Numbered from the stretch's first letter, positions 53,387-63,722 are shown. The stretch: DNA of 64,000 nucleotides from Alkalihalobacillus deserti (GCF_020734105.1 NZ_JAJAFR010000002.1:124001-188000); one strand, 5' to 3'. A program made the numbers and translations. Notes: generated by a model not told the origin, from the sequence alone.

Positions 53387-54283
53387 ATGCAAATTTTCAT
53401 TCAAGTTGTTCTGCCGGTATTATTCGTATTTTTAATTGGGTTTGTTGTACAGAGGTGGAAGAAGATAGATGTAAGATCTGTTTCTACAGTTGCTATTTAC
53501 ATCATGACACCTACCTTAGTTTTTCGTACTTTTTATAATACAGAGCTAACGATTCAACTTTTTTATATGGTTGTTTTTGCTGTTTTACTATTAGCGGGTC
53601 TAATAGCAATTAATAAGGTTTATTCAAAAATGAACAAATTTGATCAATCAACAGAAAGTGGACTTATTTTATCAACGGCATTTATGAATGCGGGTAATTA
53701 TGGAGCTCCAATTATTTTATTTGCTTACGGTGAAGAAGCTTTCGCTTACGCCATTATGTTCCTAGTGCTGCAATCTGTCATTATGAATAGTTTTGGAGTT
53801 TATTATGCTGCTAGAGGACAAGCTGGGATTGTTGTTGCTCTTAAAGCAATTGTAAAGATGCCTGCAACGTACGCCGTTTTAATAGGCTTATGTATAAAGT
53901 TGTTTCAACTATCCATCCCCAACAATCTGATGTTGACCATTGATATTATTGCAGAGGCTGCTATTCCTACGGTGATGATTATATTGGGAATGCAGTTAGC
54001 GAGAATTGAATGGGGCAATTTTGAATGGAAAAAAGTAACTTATGGAACCATTGTCAGACTTTTTGTTTCACCGGTACTGGCAATCGGACTTTCTTCTATG
54101 TTACCCATGGACCCGCTCATGGCAAATGTATTGATTGTTTCTTCTGCGATGCCAACAGCGGCTACTATTGTGATGTATGCCGTTCAATTTGACGCGCAAC
54201 CAAAATTAGTTTCTAGCACAACCATAGTTACGACTGTAATTAGTGTTTTTACGATTACAGCTCTTTTGATTATTCTAGGTTAA
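53387..54283 (+). CDS. AEC-family (auxin efflux carrier-like) transporter
   Basis: A 298-residue membrane protein with about 10 segments in two five-helix halves. Characteristic stretches are ILPVLFVFLIGF-like N-terminus (here VLPVLFVFLIGF), STAFMNAGNYGAPIILFAYG, the mid-protein EAAIPTVMIILGMQLARI and late SSAMPTAATIVMYAVQFDA. GGAGAGG lies seven bases before ATG 53387. Bacterial members export or import malate and other carboxylates. Substrate unknown; it is about 100 bases upstream of dapH. Confidence 0.88.
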   Translation: MQIFIQVVLPVLFVFLIGFVVQRWKKIDVRSVSTVAIYIMTPTLVFRTFYNTELTIQLFYMVVFAVLLLAGLIAINKVYSKMNKFDQSTESGLILSTAFMNAGNYGAPIILFAYGEEAFAYAIMFLVLQSVIMNSFGVYYAARGQAGIVVALKAIVKMPATYAVLIGLCIKLFQLSIPNNLMLTIDIIAEAAIPTVMIILGMQLARIEWGNFEWKKVTYGTIVRLFVSPVLAIGLSSMLPMDPLMANVLIVSSAMPTAATIVMYAVQFDAQPKLVSSTTIVTTVISVFTITALLIILG

Positions 54284-54386
54284 GTCCTTTTCATTTTAAA
54301 AAGAAATATTCTTTCTGATTGCATTTTTGAGTTTAAATCTTTATCATAATAAAGAGATTGTTTTAAAAAGTAGGAGGACTTAAAAG

Positions 54387-55109
54387 ATGAAAATGATGGA
54401 TGCAAACGAAATTATTCAATTTATCTCAAAAAGTGAGAAGAAGACACCAGTAAAAGTACATATTAAAGGTGATTTAGAAGGATTAAACTTCGGTGCCGAA
54501 ACAAAAGCTTTTATTACAGGTTCTGTTGGGGTTCTTTTCGGTGAGTGGAGTGTCATTGAACCGATCTTAAACGAAAACGAAGCAAAAATTGAAGATGTAG
54601 TCGTTGAGAACGATCGTCGTAATTCTGCCATTCCTCTATTAGATATGAAGAACATCAAAGCTCGTATTGAGCCGGGTGCTATCATTCGTGATCAAGTTGA
54701 AATTGGTGATAATGCAGTTATCATGATGGGAGCTAGCATCAACATCGGAGCAGTCATCGGTGATGGTACTATGATTGATATGAATGTAGTTTTAGGTGGT
54801 CGTGCTACGGTAGGTAAGAACTGCCATATCGGAGCTGGATCCGTTTTAGCTGGTGTTATTGAGCCGCCTTCTGCAAAACCTGTAGTGGTTGAAGATGATG
54901 TTGTCATTGGAGCAAATTGTGTAGTATTAGAAGGTGTAACAGTTGGTAAGGGAGCAGTTGTTGCTGCTGGAGCTGTTGTCATTGAAGATGTTCCTCCTAA
55001 TACAGTCGTTGCTGGTACACCAGCTCGAGTCATTAAAGAAATTGACGAGAAAACAAAAGGAAAAACTGAAATTAAGCATGAACTTAGACGCTTAAACGAA
55101 GATAACTAA
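54387..55109 (+). CDS. dapH: Tetrahydrodipicolinate N-acetyltransferase
   Basis: A 240-residue trimeric left-handed beta-helix enzyme of the acetylase branch of lysine and diaminopimelate synthesis. N-terminal [20 protein letters not shown] is typical of DapH (YkuQ); hexapeptide repeats run from about residue 90 ([40 protein letters not shown]) to 210, ending [18 protein letters not shown] precedes the ATG. The next step, DapL, is encoded 150 bases downstream beyond a strong hairpin. The product also feeds dipicolinate-bearing spores and the cell wall. Confidence 0.96.
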   Translation: MKMMDANEIIQFISKSEKKTPVKVHIKGDLEGLNFGAETKAFITGSVGVLFGEWSVIEPILNENEAKIEDVVVENDRRNSAIPLLDMKNIKARIEPGAIIRDQVEIGDNAVIMMGASINIGAVIGDGTMIDMNVVLGGRATVGKNCHIGAGSVLAGVIEPPSAKPVVVEDDVVIGANCVVLEGVTVGKGAVVAAGAVVIEDVPPNTVVAGTPARVIKEIDEKTKGKTEIKHELRRLNEDN

Positions 55110-55125
55110 TAGAGATGGGACAAGC

Positions 55126-55164
55126 AGCTTTGTCGTTAGGGGATTTTTTCCTAGCGACAAAGCT
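55126..55164 (+). terminator. Strong hairpin between dapH and dapL
   Basis: AGCTTTGTCGTTAGG at 55126-55140 and CCTAGCGACAAAGCT at 55150-55164 form a 15-base stem with one wobble; the loop contains six T and the downstream T-run is poor. It may attenuate or stabilise rather than fully end the dapH message. Confidence 0.65.
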
Positions 55165-55258
55165 CTTTCCTTAGGATTCATTCTAGTGTTTGACTGGAAG
55201 AAGAATAATTGTATTAGGAATGATGTTCGAAGAAAAAAATAAATTGTGGTGATTGTAA

Positions 55259-56377
55259 ATGTTAACAGCTGATGAACTTATTAAAATTAGACGTGATTTG
55301 CACCAAATTCCGGAACTTGGATACAAAGAAGTTAAAACGCAACGTTATTTAATAGATAGAATTGGATGTTTGCCTCAAGATTTTTTAACTATTGAAACAT
55401 GGAAAACGGGAATTTTTGTTTTTGTAAAAGGTATTAATACACTCGAAACTATCGGTTATCGGGCTGATATTGATGGTTTACCAATCGAAGAACAAACGTC
55501 TTATACTGAATTCCAATCTTCTCATGAAGGGGCCATGCATGCGTGTGGTCATGATTTTCATATGACCATCGCTTTAGGTGTGTTATCATATTTTGCTCAT
55601 AATCAACCTAATAGCAATCGCTTGTTTATCTTTCAACCTGCAGAAGAGGGACCCGGTGGAGCGAAGCCTATCCTTGAATCTGATCAATTCAGAAAATGGA
55701 AGCTTGATAAGATCATTGCCTTACATATCGCACCAGAACACCCAGTAGGGACAATCGCCACGAAAGTGGGACTGTTATTCGCTAATACATCAGAATTGTT
55801 CATCACTTTAAAAGGAAAGGGCGGTCATGCCGCCTACCCTCATACAGCCAATGATATGGTTGTAGCAGCAAGTCATCTCGTTACCCAACTTCAAACCATT
55901 GTAGCACGTAATGTGAACCCGCTAGATGCAGGGGTTATAACAATTGGCGTAATTAAAAGTGGAACAAAACAGAATATTATTGCGGATAAAGCGGTTATTG
56001 AAGGTACAATAAGAACACGCTCAATTGAAACGATGAAAAAAATAAAAGAACGGATAGAAGCGCTCGTCAAAGGAATTGAGGTTGGATTTGAATGCACCCT
56101 ATCTATAGATTACGGAGCAAATTATTGCCAAGTTTTCAATGATGAAGATGTGACAACTGACTTCATTGCATTTGCGCAAGCGAAAAAGTCTCTTAACCTT
56201 GTGATTTGTGAAGAGGCTATGACAGGAGAGGATTTCGGTTATTTCCTAGAGGAAATTCCTGGCTTCATGTTTTGGCTCGGTGTAGATAGTAAATATGGTT
56301 TGCATGATGCTCGTTTGGAGCCAAATGAACAAGCTATTCCATTTGCTGTAGAGACAATTATTGACTATCTTAAATAA
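55259..56377 (+). CDS. dapL: N-acetyldiaminopimelate deacetylase
   Basis: A 372-residue M20D-type metallopeptidase (YkuR). Motifs: [18 protein letters not shown] start (here [18 protein letters not shown]), the metal-binding [24 protein letters not shown], a dimerisation domain with [16 protein letters not shown], and the late metal site [17 protein letters not shown]. It removes acetate from N-acetyl-LL-diaminopimelate. Order dapH-dapL-ykuS equals B. subtilis. Confidence 0.96.
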   Translation: MLTADELIKIRRDLHQIPELGYKEVKTQRYLIDRIGCLPQDFLTIETWKTGIFVFVKGINTLETIGYRADIDGLPIEEQTSYTEFQSSHEGAMHACGHDFHMTIALGVLSYFAHNQPNSNRLFIFQPAEEGPGGAKPILESDQFRKWKLDKIIALHIAPEHPVGTIATKVGLLFANTSELFITLKGKGGHAAYPHTANDMVVAASHLVTQLQTIVARNVNPLDAGVITIGVIKSGTKQNIIADKAVIEGTIRTRSIETMKKIKERIEALVKGIEVGFECTLSIDYGANYCQVFNDEDVTTDFIAFAQAKKSLNLVICEEAMTGEDFGYFLEEIPGFMFWLGVDSKYGLHDARLEPNEQAIPFAVETIIDYLK

Positions 56378-56584
56378 AAATTGATCTAGTCATTTGCTTT
56401 TTTGCAGGTGGCTTTTCTCTTTTTAGATTGATCAAGCATAACGTTACCCAGATAACATAAAAGTTAGGCTTACAGAAGAATTGATTAAGAATATAGGTTA
56501 TTTTCTATCAGAATGTATAATTGCCACTATCTTGGGAAATTTAAGGAATGAAATACATTAACTATTTCTAGCGGAGGTACAAAC

Positions 56585-56830
56585 ATGCCAAGAATCGGTG
56601 TTGAACAATCATTATCAGATGTACAACAAGAGTTACAATCAAAGGGTTATGAAGTGGTACAGTTGAAACAAGAGCAAGATGCACAAGGATGTGACTGCTG
56701 CGTGATTACTGGACAAGATCAAAATGTGATGGGTGTTCAGGATGCGGCTATTAGAGGATCTGTCATTAATGCACACGGGATGACGGCAGAAGAGATTTGT
56801 AAGCAAGTAGAACAAAAGGTAGGACAGTAA
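56585..56830 (+). CDS. ykuS: YkuS family protein (UPF0180)
   Basis: An 81-residue protein: [20 protein letters not shown], then [18 protein letters not shown] and a helical end [14 protein letters not shown]. Length and these segments match UPF0180/YkuS. GCGGAGG precedes the ATG. Family function is unknown; location after dapL is conserved with B. subtilis. Confidence 0.92.
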   Translation: MPRIGVEQSLSDVQQELQSKGYEVVQLKQEQDAQGCDCCVITGQDQNVMGVQDAAIRGSVINAHGMTAEEICKQVEQKVGQ

Positions 56831-56837
56831 ATAGAGA

Positions 56838-56870
56838 AGGAGGCTAACGACTAGCCTCCTAAAGTTTTTT
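56838..56870. terminator. Bidirectional terminator between ykuS and ykuT
   Basis: GGAGGCTA-ACGAC-TAGCCTCC with a T-run at 56865-56870, between two convergent genes. Confidence 0.9.
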
Positions 56871-57708
56871 ATTGATCTTTTTTCTCGATATAAACTTGGT
56901 GGGGAAAAGGAATCTCAATGTTGTTTGCATCAAGAGCTTCTTTCAAAGCTTTACGAAGTTTACGCTCGACAGCCCATTGTTGCATGTTTTCCGTTTTAGC
57001 AATGACACGGAGGACAACATCAGAATCTCCTAAACCTTGAACTCCAATAACGTTCGGTCCTTCTTTAATCGCTTCATCTTCTGCTGCAACACGGTCGCAT
57101 GCTGCTTGAAGTACGGTAATGGCTTCATCAATGTTATCCTCATACGATATGCTCATATCAACAAGAGCTCTCATATTTCCGCGAGAATGATTGCTTACAT
57201 TACCAATCGCACGATTAGGAACAAAATGAAGAGTGCCATCAAATCCACGAATTTGTGTGTTGCGTAGACCGACTTGTTCAACAATACCGTCTACACCACC
57301 AGCAGTTACATAGTCATCAACATCAAGTTGTTTTTCTAATAATAGAAAAAATCCAGTTACAACATCACTAACGAGTCCTTGGGCTCCAAAACCAATTGCT
57401 AAGCCAACTACACCAGCACCGGCTATAAGTCCTGTTGCATCCAACCCAAAAATACTAATGACTATAGTAATAAACACAAATATAAGTACATAAGAAAAAG
57501 CGTTAATCGTTAACTTTTCGAGTGTTTTTACTCTTCCAGCTGACATTCCTCTTTGTACTTCCATTTTTGAGAAACTACCAGATATGAGTCTTTTCCCTAC
57601 TGATCGTGTAATTAAAAAGGCAAGTAAAGCAAGTATAATCTGGCCAATACTTGTTGCGATTCCTAGAAAGAATTCCCCGCCCGAATATTGACTCAACCAT
57701 TGTTCCAT
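56869..57708 (-). CDS. ykuT: MscS-family mechanosensitive channel YkuT
   Basis: A 279-residue channel with three membrane segments (about 18-40, 62-88, 92-115). The pore helix is [20 protein letters not shown], followed by [20 protein letters not shown] and the beta domain [20 protein letters not shown]. It is shorter than the paralogue at 48066 and matches YkuT in length and place between ykuS and ykuU. It gates on membrane tension. Confidence 0.93.
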   Translation of the reverse strand: MEQWLSQYSGGEFFLGIATSIGQIILALLAFLITRSVGKRLISGSFSKMEVQRGMSAGRVKTLEKLTINAFSYVLIFVFITIVISIFGLDATGLIAGAGVVGLAIGFGAQGLVSDVVTGFFLLLEKQLDVDDYVTAGGVDGIVEQVGLRNTQIRGFDGTLHFVPNRAIGNVSNHSRGNMRALVDMSISYEDNIDEAITVLQAACDRVAAEDEAIKEGPNVIGVQGLGDSDVVLRVIAKTENMQQWAVERKLRKALKEALDANNIEIPFPHQVYIEKKDQ

Positions 57709-57844
57709 CCAATCACTCCTAAATTTTTTAACCCCTGTACATATTGTTACGGATCATGAAGAGTTTCTATTTGTTACTCCATTTTATTGGTAGTAACCCT
57801 CTTTAAACATCTATCCTAGCATAAATAAAAATTGCTCTCAAATA

Positions 57845-58010
57845 GAGTCTGCTGAAAAAAGATCGTTTTTTTATTGGCCTTTAAGCAATGAGCGGAAGCG
57901 TTGCTTTGTCTTAACCTGCAATGAGTGGGGTTCTCAATTCGCAGGAGTGCAACGTGTGGAGCCATTTCTTTCTCGAATCTGCTAAAAAGGTCTTTTTCAG
58001 CAATCTTCTC
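57845..58010. repeat. Interspersed palindromic repeat, family B, copy 2
   Basis: GAGTCTGCTGAAAAA at one end and TTTTTCAGCAATCTTCTC at the other are imperfect inverted repeats. Inside are TTTAAGCAATGAGCGGAAGC and a hairpin-rich centre (CCTGCAATGAGTGGGG ... CGCAGGAGTGC). Organisation follows the element at 46681-46867. The surrounding gap 57709-58242 has no gene. Confidence 0.7.
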
Positions 58011-58242
58011 AAATATCATGTCTCTCTAACAAGAATACTAAGCATATTTGTCGCTTTACCAATTAAAGATTGCTATAATTTAAAATATAGGCCGTTTAGA
58101 AGAGGAAAGTGTGGATATAATACTTTATGTGAAGTAAGTTCACGTTTTAATTAGTTTAATTATTATTTAATATTGACTATTAATAATTCTTCTTTTATAA
58201 TGACGGCGTATGTGAATTTAATTTTACTAGGAGGTTGTACAT

Positions 58243-58794
58243 ATGACAGACAAGCGTATGGTAGCAAAGCAAGCACCACGTTTTGAAATGGATGCAGTAA
58301 TGCCGAACAAAGAATTTGCAAAGGTAAGCTTAGAGGAGAACATGAAGAACGATAAATGGACTGTTCTTTATTTTTATCCAATGGACTTTACTTTCGTATG
58401 TCCAACTGAAATCACTTCTTTGAGTGATCGTTATGACGAGTTCGAAGATTTAGATGCTGAAGTTATTGGGGTATCAACTGACACAGTTCATACGCATAAA
58501 GCGTGGATCAACACTTCTCGTGATGAAAATGGTCTTGGCGAGTTAAAATACCCACTAGCAGCTGACACAAATCACGTTGTATCTCGTGAGTATGGTGTTC
58601 TTATTGAAGAAGAAGGTGTGGCACTACGTGGTTTATTCATTATTAGCCCTGAAGGTGAATTAATGTACTCTGTAGTTAACCATAACAACATTGGCCGTGA
58701 CGTAGAAGAAACACTTCGCGTACTTCAAGCTCTTCAAACTGGTGGTCTTTGCCCAGCAAACTGGAAACCAGGTCAAGCAACACTTAACGTGTAA
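58243..58794 (+). CDS. ykuU: 2-Cys peroxiredoxin YkuU
   Basis: A 183-residue AhpC/Prx1-class peroxidase. Peroxidatic Cys53 is in DFTFVCPTEIT; resolving Cys170 is in GGLCPANWKPG. It reduces hydrogen peroxide and organic peroxides. AGGAGG precedes the ATG. The thioredoxin-like YkuV follows, a probable electron donor, as in B. subtilis. Confidence 0.95.
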   Translation: MTDKRMVAKQAPRFEMDAVMPNKEFAKVSLEENMKNDKWTVLYFYPMDFTFVCPTEITSLSDRYDEFEDLDAEVIGVSTDTVHTHKAWINTSRDENGLGELKYPLAADTNHVVSREYGVLIEEEGVALRGLFIISPEGELMYSVVNHNNIGRDVEETLRVLQALQTGGLCPANWKPGQATLNV

Positions 58795-58810
58795 TTAGAA
58801 ATATAGAAAA

Positions 58811-58845
58811 AAGGGTCTAGCAGCAATGTTAGACTTTTTTTTATC
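58811..58845 (+). terminator. Terminator between ykuU and ykuV
   Basis: GGGTCTA ... TTAGAC followed by eight T. It may still allow read-through because ykuV has no clear promoter of its own. Confidence 0.72.
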
Positions 58846-58874
58846 CAACACAAGGTGAAAGGATGGTTGTTGTT

Positions 58875-59327
58875 ATGGCTTTAAAGTTAAGATCTCAAAT
58901 GCCTGAATTAGAAGGAGCTTCAACATGGTTAAATGGTGAAGTTATGAAAACAGATCTCGTAGGCGATAAGCCAACGTTAATCCATTTTTGGTCAATTAGT
59001 TGCGGGTTATGTAAAGAAGCTATGCCAAATGTAAATGAGTTTCGTGATCAATACAAAGACAAATTGAACGTGATCGCTGTTCATATGCCAAGATCAGAAA
59101 AAGACTTGGATCTTGATGAGATTAAAAAAGTAGCTGCAGAGCATGAAATTACTCAGCCGATCTTTGTTGATGATCAGCATAAGCTAACAGATTCTTTTGA
59201 AAACGAATATGTTCCTGCTTATTATGTATTTGACGAAGAGGGACAATTACGTCACTTTCAAGCCGGTGGTGGCGGAATGAAAATGTTAACGAAACGAGTT
59301 AATCGCGTACTTGGAATTAAGGAATAA
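58875..59327 (+). CDS. ykuV: Thiol-disulfide oxidoreductase YkuV
   Basis: A 150-residue thioredoxin-fold protein. The redox motif is CGLC (Cys43, Cys46) in SISCGLCKEAMP; the cis-proline lies in EYVPAYYVFDEEGQ. The protein starts MALKLRSQMPELEG when ATG 58875 is used, matching YkuV; an ATG 12 bases upstream is possible. No signal peptide, so cytoplasmic. It probably reduces YkuU or other disulfides. Confidence 0.94.
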   Translation: MALKLRSQMPELEGASTWLNGEVMKTDLVGDKPTLIHFWSISCGLCKEAMPNVNEFRDQYKDKLNVIAVHMPRSEKDLDLDEIKKVAAEHEITQPIFVDDQHKLTDSFENEYVPAYYVFDEEGQLRHFQAGGGGMKMLTKRVNRVLGIKE

Positions 59328-59331
59328 AATA

Positions 59332-59366
59332 GAGAGGAGCTGAGACTTTTCAGTTCCTCTTTTTTA
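59332..59366 (+). terminator. Terminator after ykuV
   Basis: AGAGGAGCTGA ... TCAGTTCCTCTTTTTT, an 11-base stem with one mismatch and a T-run. Confidence 0.88.
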
Positions 59367-59425
59367 TCGGTCAAATATCAACATTTCATGCTTTAGCATA
59401 TATATATATCTTGAGGTGATGAAAT

Positions 59426-60658
59426 GTGAACATTATTGATAAACGTAATTCTCTTGCTTCGAGTTCTTCTAGGTCGTATCGAAGAAGAGCCGGAAGTTCC
59501 ATTAGAAATATTGCTATCCATCATAGTGCCACAACATCAGGAAGTGCCGAAGCTTTTGCTCGCTATCATGTAAATCAATTAGGCTGGCCAGGGATCGGTT
59601 ATCATTATGTCGTTGATAGAGATGGGTCAATTAGTTTATGTCACAATTTAGAAGTTGTCAGTTATCATGTTGGTAATAGCAATAGTTTTGCCGTAGGGAT
59701 TTGTATGGTCGGTGATTTTAGAACGCAGTCTTTAACCGATGCTCAAAGGCAATCTACCATTATTATAACGAGAAGTTTAATGAGTGAACTAAACATACCG
59801 GTCGATAATGTTTGGGGACATATGGAATTTCCAGGATATGCGTGGAAACCATGTCCATCGATTAGTATGCAAAGCTTTCGAAATTGGTTAAGAGAGGATG
59901 GGGCGAACCTAACAGAAAGGCCTGCTCCGGCTGTGACGTATGTAGCTGGAGCTAGACAGCGGACCATTTTAAATCTTGGAGATCAAGGTGATGATATAAA
60001 GGCTCTACAAGAGCGGTTAGATGAGTTACAAATGCATCCAGGTCCTATAGATGGCATTTTTGGACCGTTAACTGCTGATGCGGTCATACGTTTTCAACGA
60101 GTAGCATCTATTACGGTAGATGGCATTTTTGGACCGCAGACGCGAGAGAAGCTTAGGGACTTTGAGCAAACAGGTGAGCAACCTGAACATGCGTCTCCAA
60201 CGGATGAGCCAGATCAGAGGGAAGAGATGTACCGTAGTGAGACGAGACGAATGTTACGATTAATTTCTCCGATGATGAGAGGCGCAGATGTGCAAGATGT
60301 GCAACAGAAGCTGGGCGCTGCAACGGATGGAATATATGGACTTGAAACAGAAGAAAGAGTTCGAGAATTTCAGAGAAGAGAAGGAATATCGATTGATGGA
60401 ATCGTCGGACCGCAAACGTGGAGAGCGTTAGATAGAACTCAAGGTACAGGAGTTAGTTATCAACGCTTATTGTCCGTTCAAACTCCTTATTTAAGAGGGC
60501 AGGATGTTCAAAGAGTTCAAAGAGCTTTAAATCTTACAGTTGATGGAAAATATGGTCCACAAACTGAAAGAGCTGTCCGGAATTTTCAACGAAATGAAGC
60601 AATTGCGGTAGATGGAATCGTCGGTCCTCAAACGTGGAGAAGGTTATTCAATGAGTGA
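59426..60658 (+). CDS. N-acetylmuramoyl-L-alanine amidase with three peptidoglycan-binding repeats
   Basis: A 410-residue cell-wall hydrolase starting at GTG behind GAGGTGAT. The Amidase_2 domain occupies about residues 25-150 with zinc ligands in IAIHHSATT, a second His in SYHVG, and GHMEFPGYAWKPCPS. Three PG_binding_1 repeats follow: about 178-245 (PIDGIFGPLTADAVIRFQR), 280-335 (ATDGIYGLETEERVREFQR) and 345-408 (TVDGKYGPQTERAVRNFQR). It has no signal peptide, so export or release may depend on mother-cell lysis or a phage-like route. It may act in spore-cortex or cell-wall turnover. Confidence 0.92.
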   Translation: MNIIDKRNSLASSSSRSYRRRAGSSIRNIAIHHSATTSGSAEAFARYHVNQLGWPGIGYHYVVDRDGSISLCHNLEVVSYHVGNSNSFAVGICMVGDFRTQSLTDAQRQSTIIITRSLMSELNIPVDNVWGHMEFPGYAWKPCPSISMQSFRNWLREDGANLTERPAPAVTYVAGARQRTILNLGDQGDDIKALQERLDELQMHPGPIDGIFGPLTADAVIRFQRVASITVDGIFGPQTREKLRDFEQTGEQPEHASPTDEPDQREEMYRSETRRMLRLISPMMRGADVQDVQQKLGAATDGIYGLETEERVREFQRREGISIDGIVGPQTWRALDRTQGTGVSYQRLLSVQTPYLRGQDVQRVQRALNLTVDGKYGPQTERAVRNFQRNEAIAVDGIVGPQTWRRLFNE

Positions 60659-60664
60659 TTTCAA

Positions 60665-60704
60665 GAAATAGAGAACTCAGTTGTCGTGACTGTTTTCTCT
60701 ATTT
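60665..60704 (+). terminator. Terminator after the amidase gene
   Basis: AAATAGAGAA ... TTCTCTATTTTTA with an inner stem, 7 bases after the stop. Confidence 0.8.
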
Positions 60705-60885
60705 TTAGTATTGATTTGTAATTTAGTTTAAAAAAACTGTTACCAAGCTACTGGAAAAGGTAAAGAATCGAACTTTTTCGATAGTCTTCCCGATACAATG
60801 GCATTTATAATCAGAGCCTTTAGGAATAGGCTCCACTTATTTACTTCATCCTAATCATATAAGTAGTGAGAAGGAGGACAGCAAA

Positions 60886-61325
60886 TGAAACGTCGCTTTT
60901 TATTGGAATGAGTATATTTGCTGCAATCGTTGTATTGTATTATATATTAGCTTGAATTATCTTGAACCAGGTTACGCTCTCAACCCTTCATCAGTGCTTT
61001 CATTTAATCACCCGATTGCCTATGAGGTGAACGATATATTAGGATACGACATATGGGGTTTATCGGTTTTTGAGGAAGAAGCGGAGAAAGAAAAAGATCA
61101 AAGGGTGCTTTCGTTACATAACGGTGCTGTAAAAGTAGATAAAGCGTTTATTGAAGAAGGAGGAGATTTATTTTATGAGGAAATGTTCAATAATGAAGAA
61201 TATATTACTGATGTCCTAGGTGTATTAGATGGACCTTTATCAATTATTACTATGGGGAAGGATTAACGTTCTTAAATAACAATGTTCACGCGCAAAACTT
61301 AGACTTGCTAGCTCAAGCTGATTAA
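60886..61325 (+). pseudogene. Small membrane-anchored protein gene with several frameshifts
   Basis: AAGGAGG and ATG 60886 start a good gene (MKRRFL), but the frame stops after eight codons. A hydrophobic anchor, FIGMSIFAAIVVLYYILA, continues in a second frame; LNYLEPGYALNPSSVLSFNH to IITMGKD returns to the first; and LTFLNNNVHAQNLDLLAQAD ends in the third at 61325. Three slips in 440 bases indicate decay, or assembly error. The rebuilt protein would have one N-terminal membrane segment and an outer domain of about 120 residues. Family not recognised. Confidence 0.7.
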
Positions 61326-61354
61326 AGTGAGGTTTTATTTGAAATTGATAAAGA

Positions 61355-61394
61355 AAAGGACTCAAAAGGTGAAAAACCATTTGAGTCCTCTTTT
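61355..61394. terminator. Bidirectional terminator of rnjA
   Basis: AGGACTCAAA ... TTTGAGTCCT with A and T tracts on both sides, next to the rnjA stop at 61394. Confidence 0.88.
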
Positions 61395-63061
61395 TATACT
61401 TCCATAATAATTGGTAAAATCATTGGCTTACGTTTTGTTTTTTCGTATAAGAATGGTCCGAGTAAGTCAGTTACTTCGTTTTTGATCTCAGACCATTGTG
61501 TGGTTTTACGCGCCATTACATCATTTAAATGATTGGCTAATAGTTTTTGTGCTTCATGAATTAAGTCACTTGACTCTCTCATATACACAAATCCACGGGA
61601 GATCAAATCTGGACCAGCTGTTACTTTGAATTCTCTCATGTTCAAACTAACTACAACTACAACCAGTCCTTCTTCAGATAATATGCGACGATCTCTCAAT
61701 ACGATATTACCAATATCACCAATTCCATTTCCATCTACATAAACAGATCCAGAAGGGATTTTCCCAACAACACCAGCTTCGTCTGGATGAAGAGCTAAGA
61801 CATCTCCATTATCCATTATAAAGCTATTTTGCTTAGGGATTCCGCAATCTTCAGCTAATTTTACATGCATATTTAACATACGGTATTCACCGTGTATAGG
61901 CATGAAATATTGCGGTTTCATTAAACGAAGCATAAGTTTTTGTTCTTCTTGTCCACCATGGCCTGATGTATGAATATCGCTTAATGTGCCATGAATGACA
62001 TCAGCTCCAGCGCGGAACAGTTGATTAATGGTTTTACTAACACTTAATGTATTTCCAGGTATTGGTGATGAAGAAAATACAACTGTATCTCCTGGGATAA
62101 TTTGAATCTGACGATGTGTACCATTTGCAATTCGTGAAAGAGCTGCCATTGGCTCTCCTTGACTACCTGTACATAAGATGGTTATTTGATTATCTGGTAA
62201 TTTATTAATTTGAGATGGTTCAATAAATGTACTTTTTGGTGCATTAATATATCCAAGTTCTTGACCGATCGCCATAACATTTTCCATGCTTCGGCCAAAT
62301 ACGGCGATTTTACGTCCGTTTTGTACAGCCGCTTCAACTACTTGTTGAACACGATAAATATTAGAAGCAAATGTCGCAAATATAATACGTCCATCTACTT
62401 TACGGAATATACTATTTATACTTTCTCCAACTTTTCTTTCAGACATCGTAAATTCTGGGATTTCGCTATTTGTGCTATCTGATAGTAAACATAAAACCCC
62501 TTCTTCACCGATTTTAGCCATTTTCGTCAAGTTAGCTGGTTCACCAACTGGGGTGAAATCAAATTTAAAATCTCCAGTATGAACAATGTTTCCTGGAGGT
62601 GTTTTTACTACAATTCCAAAAGCATCAGGAATACTATGAGTTGTGCGGTAGAACGTCACTGATGTTTTTGTAAACTTAACGACTTGGTCCTCTTGAATTT
62701 CATGTAACTTTGTTTTACGTAAAAGCCCATGTTCTTCTAATTTACCTTTTAATAAACCTAAAGCTAATTTACCTCCGTAAATAGGAACATTCACAGCTCG
62801 TAATAGATAAGGAATTCCACCAATGTGGTCTTCGTGACCATGCGTGATAAAAAGGCCTTTAATCTTATCTTCATTTTTAACTAAATACGTATAATCTGGA
62901 ATGACGTAATCAATACCTAGAAGTTCGTCCTCTGGAAACTTAATTCCGGCATCAATTAAAATTATTTCATCTTGGAATTGAACAGCATACGTGTTTTTTC
63001 CGATTTCACCTAAGCCGCCTAATGCGAAAACAGCGGTTTGATTATTTTTTACTTGTTTCAT
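61394..63061 (-). CDS. rnjA: Ribonuclease J1
   Basis: A 555-residue beta-CASP metallo-beta-lactamase nuclease. The zinc motif is [10 protein letters not shown]; others are [44 protein letters not shown] and the C-terminal-side PIHGEYRML. It acts as endonuclease and 5'-3' exonuclease on mRNA and in 16S maturation. It follows rpoY by three bases, as in B. subtilis ykzG-ykqC, so the two are co-transcribed. Confidence 0.97.
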   Translation of the reverse strand: MKQVKNNQTAVFALGGLGEIGKNTYAVQFQDEIILIDAGIKFPEDELLGIDYVIPDYTYLVKNEDKIKGLFITHGHEDHIGGIPYLLRAVNVPIYGGKLALGLLKGKLEEHGLLRKTKLHEIQEDQVVKFTKTSVTFYRTTHSIPDAFGIVVKTPPGNIVHTGDFKFDFTPVGEPANLTKMAKIGEEGVLCLLSDSTNSEIPEFTMSERKVGESINSIFRKVDGRIIFATFASNIYRVQQVVEAAVQNGRKIAVFGRSMENVMAIGQELGYINAPKSTFIEPSQINKLPDNQITILCTGSQGEPMAALSRIANGTHRQIQIIPGDTVVFSSSPIPGNTLSVSKTINQLFRAGADVIHGTLSDIHTSGHGGQEEQKLMLRLMKPQYFMPIHGEYRMLNMHVKLAEDCGIPKQNSFIMDNGDVLALHPDEAGVVGKIPSGSVYVDGNGIGDIGNIVLRDRRILSEEGLVVVVVSLNMREFKVTAGPDLISRGFVYMRESSDLIHEAQKLLANHLNDVMARKTTQWSEIKNEVTDLLGPFLYEKTKRKPMILPIIMEV

Positions 63062-63064
63062 AAA

Positions 63065-63274
63065 TTACAAAGACTCCACAGTGAATGAACCTTTTGACTG
63101 TTCATATTCGAGATATTCTCCAGAGATCGGTGTTACAAATTCAATATTATATTCACGAGGAGCCAGCTTTTTCCGCACATCAGCTTCGCTATCACCTTCC
63201 ACGTAAATCGATTCCGTAAATTCACGAACTGGAACCTGGTTAAACTTCTTTTGAAAATACACTTTAAAAATCAT
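63065..63274 (-). CDS. rpoY: RNA polymerase epsilon subunit
   Basis: A 69-residue protein, MIFKVYFQKKFNQVPVREF then TESIYVEGDSEADVRKKL, the YkzG/RpoY family. GGAGAGG lies before ATG 63274; the upstream 15 codons of the frame have no support. It binds the RNA polymerase core in Firmicutes. It is immediately upstream of rnjA. Confidence 0.95.
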   Translation of the reverse strand: MIFKVYFQKKFNQVPVREFTESIYVEGDSEADVRKKLAPREYNIEFVTPISGEYLEYEQSKGSFTVESL

Positions 63275-63605
63275 TTTGTACCTCTCCTTACCATTGGTTA
63301 TATTTTCATTATAAAGCAAATGTCACCGTATTTCATGTTTTTATTTTATCCGGTACATTATGAAGCTTTTTTCTTAATTATAAATGATAAGTATTGACGG
63401 TTACGTTTCTGATTAAACTTCAATTAAACGGTTTTTCGGAAGTAAATTTTTACAACCTTTTACGATTTTCTTTCTCCATCTACGTAGCATTATGGTTCAC
63501 ATCCTTTTAGTTTTGCTTATACATGTAAATAACAGTCGTTAGTGAGGTTTGATATGTATAGTATGTGTTGGATGTGACCCGCCTGTTCAAGGTAATAAAT
63601 GGATA

Positions 63606-63706
63606 AAAAAACCCAAGTTAGTAGATTAGATCAATTAGGAATGTCTGACTTCTTGAATTCAATTCGTCAATACATCTAAAAATCAGTACTAAATTGGGTT
63701 TACTAA
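63606..63706 (-). terminator. Terminator after def with a long loop
   Basis: On the minus strand AAACCCAATTTAGTA pairs with TACTAACTTGGGTTTTTTT across a loop of about 65 bases, 20 bases past the def stop. The T-run of seven follows the stem directly. The loop may hold further structure. The 63320-63605 gap has no gene; it should contain the rpoY promoter, which I could not fix. Confidence 0.6.
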
Positions 63707-63722
63707 ATTAATATATTCAATT

